34,804 nt of DNA, taken from positions 1 to 34,804 of the forward strand of contig CALEMB010000111.1 of NCBI GenBank assembly GCA_937902805.1, read 5' to 3'. Below are positions 32,226-34,804 of this stretch, one piece after another (within the stretch, counting starts at the first letter, position 1; every line of letters starts with the position of its first letter). Source of the stretch: an uncultured Bacteroidales bacterium (GTDB lineage: Bacteria; Bacteroidota; Bacteroidia; Bacteroidales; F082). The notes under the pieces were generated by a model that saw only the letters and a list, made by a program, of their open reading frames with translations, ran no database searches and was not told where the DNA came from. The translations under genes and the position numbers were made by a program.

Positions 32226-33965
32226 TTAGAATGAGGTAGAAACTGTTAACGACACACCGCTCGAGGCGGGCACAGTGCGGCAAACGCCACCCACGCACAC
32301 CACGCCTTCGCTCTGGCGGCCGGCACTCAACATGACGCGCGTGGCCTCATGGATGTAGCTGATGCTGCCCGTGAAGTAATGGTCACGGAACTCGGGAACG
32401 GGGTTGCCGTAGTTCCACTTGTCGGCGATGCTGAACGACCAGTGGGGGCTGATGGTGTATTCCACCAAGGCCGCGGCCCAGTGGCCACGCTTCTGGTAGT
32501 CCTTTTTATCGCTCTCTTCGTACTCGTAGCCTTTGTGGACCTCGGTCTCCCACAGGCCTTGCAGTTCGAGGCGGATGCTTTGCTTTCTGTTGATTTTATA
32601 GGTCACGTCGAGGAAGCCGATGTTCGCCTTTACAGGAGGTGCGCCAGCATGGCCTTCGATGGTCTCGATGTCGTAATACAGGTTGATGTATTGCGCCGTG
32701 AGGTGCCAGTTCGAGCTGATTTTCTTGTCGATTTCGAAGTTGATGTCGCGGAAGAAGCGGTGATTGCTGATGCCGAAGAACCTGGAAGCATAGCCCAAGG
32801 AGCCTCTCCTGTTGAGCACCCACTCGCCTTGGTCCAGGACGGAGTCACGGACGATGTCGTTCACCTGGCTCATGTTGAAGGCGAGCTTGGTGCCGTACTT
32901 GCCGCCCAGGGCCGTGCCCTTCGGGATGGTGTAGTTCACCTGCAATTGTGCCGCCATCTCGCCGTTGGGTTGGGTCGAATAGGTGTACATCGACGGCAGG
33001 CTATGGGTATGCGTGTAGTTGATGGGCGGGATGAAGTTGATGTCGAGGTCGTTCTGCTTCGCCGTGTACATCGACTTGAAGCTCATGTTGTCGACACGTT
33101 TCACCTGCAACACCGCGCCAAAGCCTTTCTGCGAATAGCTCAGCGAGGCCATCAGGGCTTGACCTTCCTTATAGATGAAGTTGTTGATGGCCGAGGGGTC
33201 GTTGATTTTGTAGGCATATTCGGCGCTGAGAGCCCAGTTGCCATAGCCCAGGTTGATGCGACCTGCAGCGGCGCCCACGTTTTCAGGGATGTAATAGAAC
33301 AAACTCAGGTCATACTGTTTCTTGCTGACGAAGCTGCCGCCGATGCTCATCCTGAACTTGGAATCATTCAAGGCGGGGATGCTTTGGTTGAGGTCCCACT
33401 CGCCGTCGACGCCGCGCACGACGCCACGATAGTCGTCAATTTCAAAATTACGTTCCAGATAAGGCGCCCAGTAATAGCGTTGACGGCCATATAAAGCTTT
33501 CAGCGTGACACCTTTGGCAGGGCGCAGCACCACACGCACGCCGCGCAGGGAGTTGTCCATACCCAGCGACCACTCCTCGTAGGTGCGGAACACGAAGCCG
33601 CAGCCAAACTGGTCGTAGATGTCGCCCACGGTCGCGCTGATGAAGCCGTTGTCGTAGGTGGCATAGAAGTTGGCCACGCCCACACCATTCAGTTCACTGC
33701 GGAAGCCGTTCATCTCGGGCAGGAAAGCCTCGAAACGGAGACCCGCGGAGAAGTTGCCGTTGGTGTAGTTGACCTTACCGAAGCCGTTGATGCCGAACTT
33801 CTTTCCATTGAGGTCGTTGATGTCGATGCCCTTATCGAGCATGTATAATTGTCCGTCGGCTTGGAAAGCGCCATTGATACGGCTGTTCTCCAAAAACGAC
33901 TGCGCGCTCGCCTTGAAACCGACCGTCAAAGCGAGTGCGAGTAATAGTAGTATATGTTTACGCAT
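32226..33965 (-). CDS. DUF6029 family outer-membrane beta-barrel protein
   Basis: This 579-aa protein has a signal peptide of about 22 residues (ending KASAQ). The rest is rich in alternating aromatic/hydrophobic strands and ends in a terminal Phe (TVSTSF), as outer-membrane barrels do. Characteristic DUF6029 stretches are INGAFQADGQLYMLDK, FSAGLRFEAFLPEMNGF, ISATVGDIYDQFGCGFVFRTYEEWSLGMDNSLRGV and LKALYGRQRYYWAP. The function is unknown. It is flanked by a TlpA-like thioredoxin (upstream) and a CxxC lipoprotein (downstream) on the same strand. A hairpin repeat sits in its leader. Confidence 0.85.
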   Translation of the reverse strand: MRKHILLLLALALTVGFKASAQSFLENSRINGAFQADGQLYMLDKGIDINDLNGKKFGINGFGKVNYTNGNFSAGLRFEAFLPEMNGFRSELNGVGVANFYATYDNGFISATVGDIYDQFGCGFVFRTYEEWSLGMDNSLRGVRVVLRPAKGVTLKALYGRQRYYWAPYLERNFEIDDYRGVVRGVDGEWDLNQSIPALNDSKFRMSIGGSFVSKKQYDLSLFYYIPENVGAAAGRINLGYGNWALSAEYAYKINDPSAINNFIYKEGQALMASLSYSQKGFGAVLQVKRVDNMSFKSMYTAKQNDLDINFIPPINYTHTHSLPSMYTYSTQPNGEMAAQLQVNYTIPKGTALGGKYGTKLAFNMSQVNDIVRDSVLDQGEWVLNRRGSLGYASRFFGISNHRFFRDINFEIDKKISSNWHLTAQYINLYYDIETIEGHAGAPPVKANIGFLDVTYKINRKQSIRLELQGLWETEVHKGYEYEESDKKDYQKRGHWAAALVEYTISPHWSFSIADKWNYGNPVPEFRDHYFTGSISYIHEATRVMLSAGRQSEGVVCVGGVCRTVPASSGVSLTVSTSF

Positions 33966-34020
33966 AAATGTTTGTTTTTGACACGGGCACGATATTTATG
34001 TAGCTATCAGCTATCAGCCG

Positions 34021-34072
34021 TCAGCTTTCAGCTTGGCGACACCAAAGCTGATTGCTGATTGCTGAAAGCTGA
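34021..34072. repeat. Palindromic word array (TCAGCTTTCAGC / GCTGAAAGCTGA)
   Basis: Perfect 12-nt arms at 34021-34032 and 34061-34072. An alternative inner hairpin CAGCTTGG...CCAAAGCTG competes with it. Further copies of AGCTATCAGC/GCTGATT flank the arms (from 34001). It is located between the tlpA-like gene and the DUF6029 gene. Confidence 0.8.
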
Positions 34073-34102
34073 ATGCCATACTCAGCCATGCGTCATTTAT
34101 GT

Positions 34103-34606
34103 TTACTTTTTCTTCTTAACGACTTTCAGGATTTCCTCATAGAGGTCTTCTTCGCCACCTTCGATATAGCCGGTGTGTTGGTAGACGAGTTTGCCCGTGC
34201 CGTCAAACAGGAAGGTGTGCGGCGGGTTGCTCACGTTCATGGCGCGCTTGAGGTCGCTGTTCACGTCGAGGAGGATCTCAAAATCCCAGCCCTTGCCTTC
34301 CACGGTGGGCTTCACCTTGGCGGTGGAACGCGAGTCGTCGATGGAGACGGCATAGATCTTCACGCCGGTCTCGTCCTGCCAGTCCTGATACACGTCGCTC
34401 AAGGCGTTGTGTTCCTTGATGCAGGGACCGCACCAGGTGGCCCAGAAGGTGAGGACGATGGGGTTGCCGTTGTTCGACAACTTGGAAATGTTCACATCCT
34501 TGCCGTTCAGGTCTTTCAAGGTGACGTTCGGCAGGTCCGTTTTCGATTGTGCGTGAAGGCCAGTGAAAACCAAAGCCATCAGCACCAGTGTCATGAGTTT
34601 TTTCAT
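34103..34606 (-). CDS. TlpA-like periplasmic thioredoxin
   Basis: This 167-aa protein has a signal peptide (1-20, ending LHAQ) and an AhpC/TSA-Redoxin type thioredoxin fold. The active site is WCGPC (58-62) in LTFWATWCGPCIKEHNAL. The cis-Pro region is NVSNPPHTFLFDG (P129), and the family insert AVSIDDSRSTAKVKP follows the second strand. It is predicted to reduce disulfides in periplasmic proteins; the CVNC lipoprotein two genes downstream is a plausible partner. It needs an inner-membrane electron donor not seen here. Confidence 0.93.
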   Translation of the reverse strand: MKKLMTLVLMALVFTGLHAQSKTDLPNVTLKDLNGKDVNISKLSNNGNPIVLTFWATWCGPCIKEHNALSDVYQDWQDETGVKIYAVSIDDSRSTAKVKPTVEGKGWDFEILLDVNSDLKRAMNVSNPPHTFLFDGTGKLVYQHTGYIEGGEEDLYEEILKVVKKKK

Positions 34607-34669
34607 TGATTTAAGGGTTTAATATTCAAATATTTAAAATTTCAAGATTTCAAGATTTCCAATTTCAAA

Positions 34670-34767
34670 ATTCCGCATTCCGCATTCATCATTCCGCATT
34701 CATCATTCCGCATTCATCATTCCGCATTCCGCATTCATCATTCCGCATTCCGCATTCATCATTCATC
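34670..34767. repeat. Tandem array of ATTCCGCATTCATC words
   Basis: ATTCCGC and ATTCATC units alternate irregularly over about 98 nt (7-mers forming 14-mers). A preceding AT-rich stretch, 34640-34670, repeats TTTCAAGAT. No spacers are present, so it is not a CRISPR. The array runs into the last codons of the gene entering from the right. Confidence 0.85.
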
Positions 34768-34804
34768 TTCGAGTTGACAATACACTTCCAAGAGTTTGAG
34801 ATCG
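34759..34804 (-). CDS. 3' end of an unidentified minus-strand gene
   Basis: Reading leftwards from the window edge, 14 codons encode DLKLLEVYCQLEDE before TGA (plus-strand TCA at 34759-34761). The composition (charged, helical) looks like a protein C-terminus, and the stop falls exactly at the edge of the tandem repeat array. It is too short to identify. Confidence 0.4.
   Translation of the reverse strand, partial: DLKLLEVYCQLEDE

Noticed and set aside
34670..34767. CRISPR array
   Set aside because: Units of 7-14 nt directly abut with no unique spacers and no cas genes nearby.

Overview
The window looks like a chromosomal segment from a member of the Bacteroidetes, most likely an uncultured gut- or rumen-type Bacteroidales. 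The evidence is: a SprA gene (type IX secretion/gliding translocon), a giant secreted protein with a type IX C-terminal sorting domain, DUF6029 and Omp28-type envelope proteins, an ExbB-Orf-ExbD-ExbD cluster, -7 boxes of the Bacteroidetes form TAnnTTTG, and A-rich leaders without clear Shine-Dalgarno sites. No phage, plasmid or classical insertion sequence was seen.

Layout. 1-6476 (+): 3' part of sprA, gcvH, a VanZ-like gene and tonB, closed by a bidirectional terminator. 6476-9326 (-): thiL and uvrC, overlapping by 8 nt. 9430-15629 (-): a 1930-aa mosaic type IX cargo protein and a 97-aa protein with a tripartite sorting-signal-like tail. 15630-16236 is a repeat- and hairpin-rich gap. 16237-18662: tRNA with a CAT anticodon, a HAD phosphatase, a four-helix-bundle gene enclosed by a 31-nt inverted repeat, and dusB, whose last codons lie inside that repeat.

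18758-23969 (+) is the most interesting segment: one promoter followed by five tightly packed genes. They encode a CPBP membrane protease, a polar-amino-acid-type ABC permease, its ATPase with an extra C-terminal domain that looks like a dead anti-sigma-kinase fold, a Cache-PP2C(SpoIIE)-HATPase phosphatase, and a STAS antagonist. No substrate-binding protein is present. I propose that it is an importer physically wired into a partner-switching signalling module.

24036-26367 (-): exbB, a four-helix membrane protein and two exbD genes, the proton-motive-force motor that would energise TonB. Then come tRNA-Ser(GGA), asparaginase and the divergent trmO. 28399-34606 (-): envelope genes, namely an MBOAT acyltransferase with an SGNH-like partner, an Omp28-type thioredoxin-fold lipoprotein, a DUF6029 barrel and a TlpA-like thioredoxin. 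The last bases hold the 3' end of a further minus-strand gene.

A recurring feature is a set of intergenic arrays, each built from its own short word plus the reverse complement of that word, so each can fold into a long hairpin (9769-9834, 16088-16142, 17079-17691, 18679-18714, 32172-32213, 34021-34072). In three of these, the imperfect positions are G.U pairs in plus-strand RNA. All function calls come from reading motifs by eye; no database search was run.
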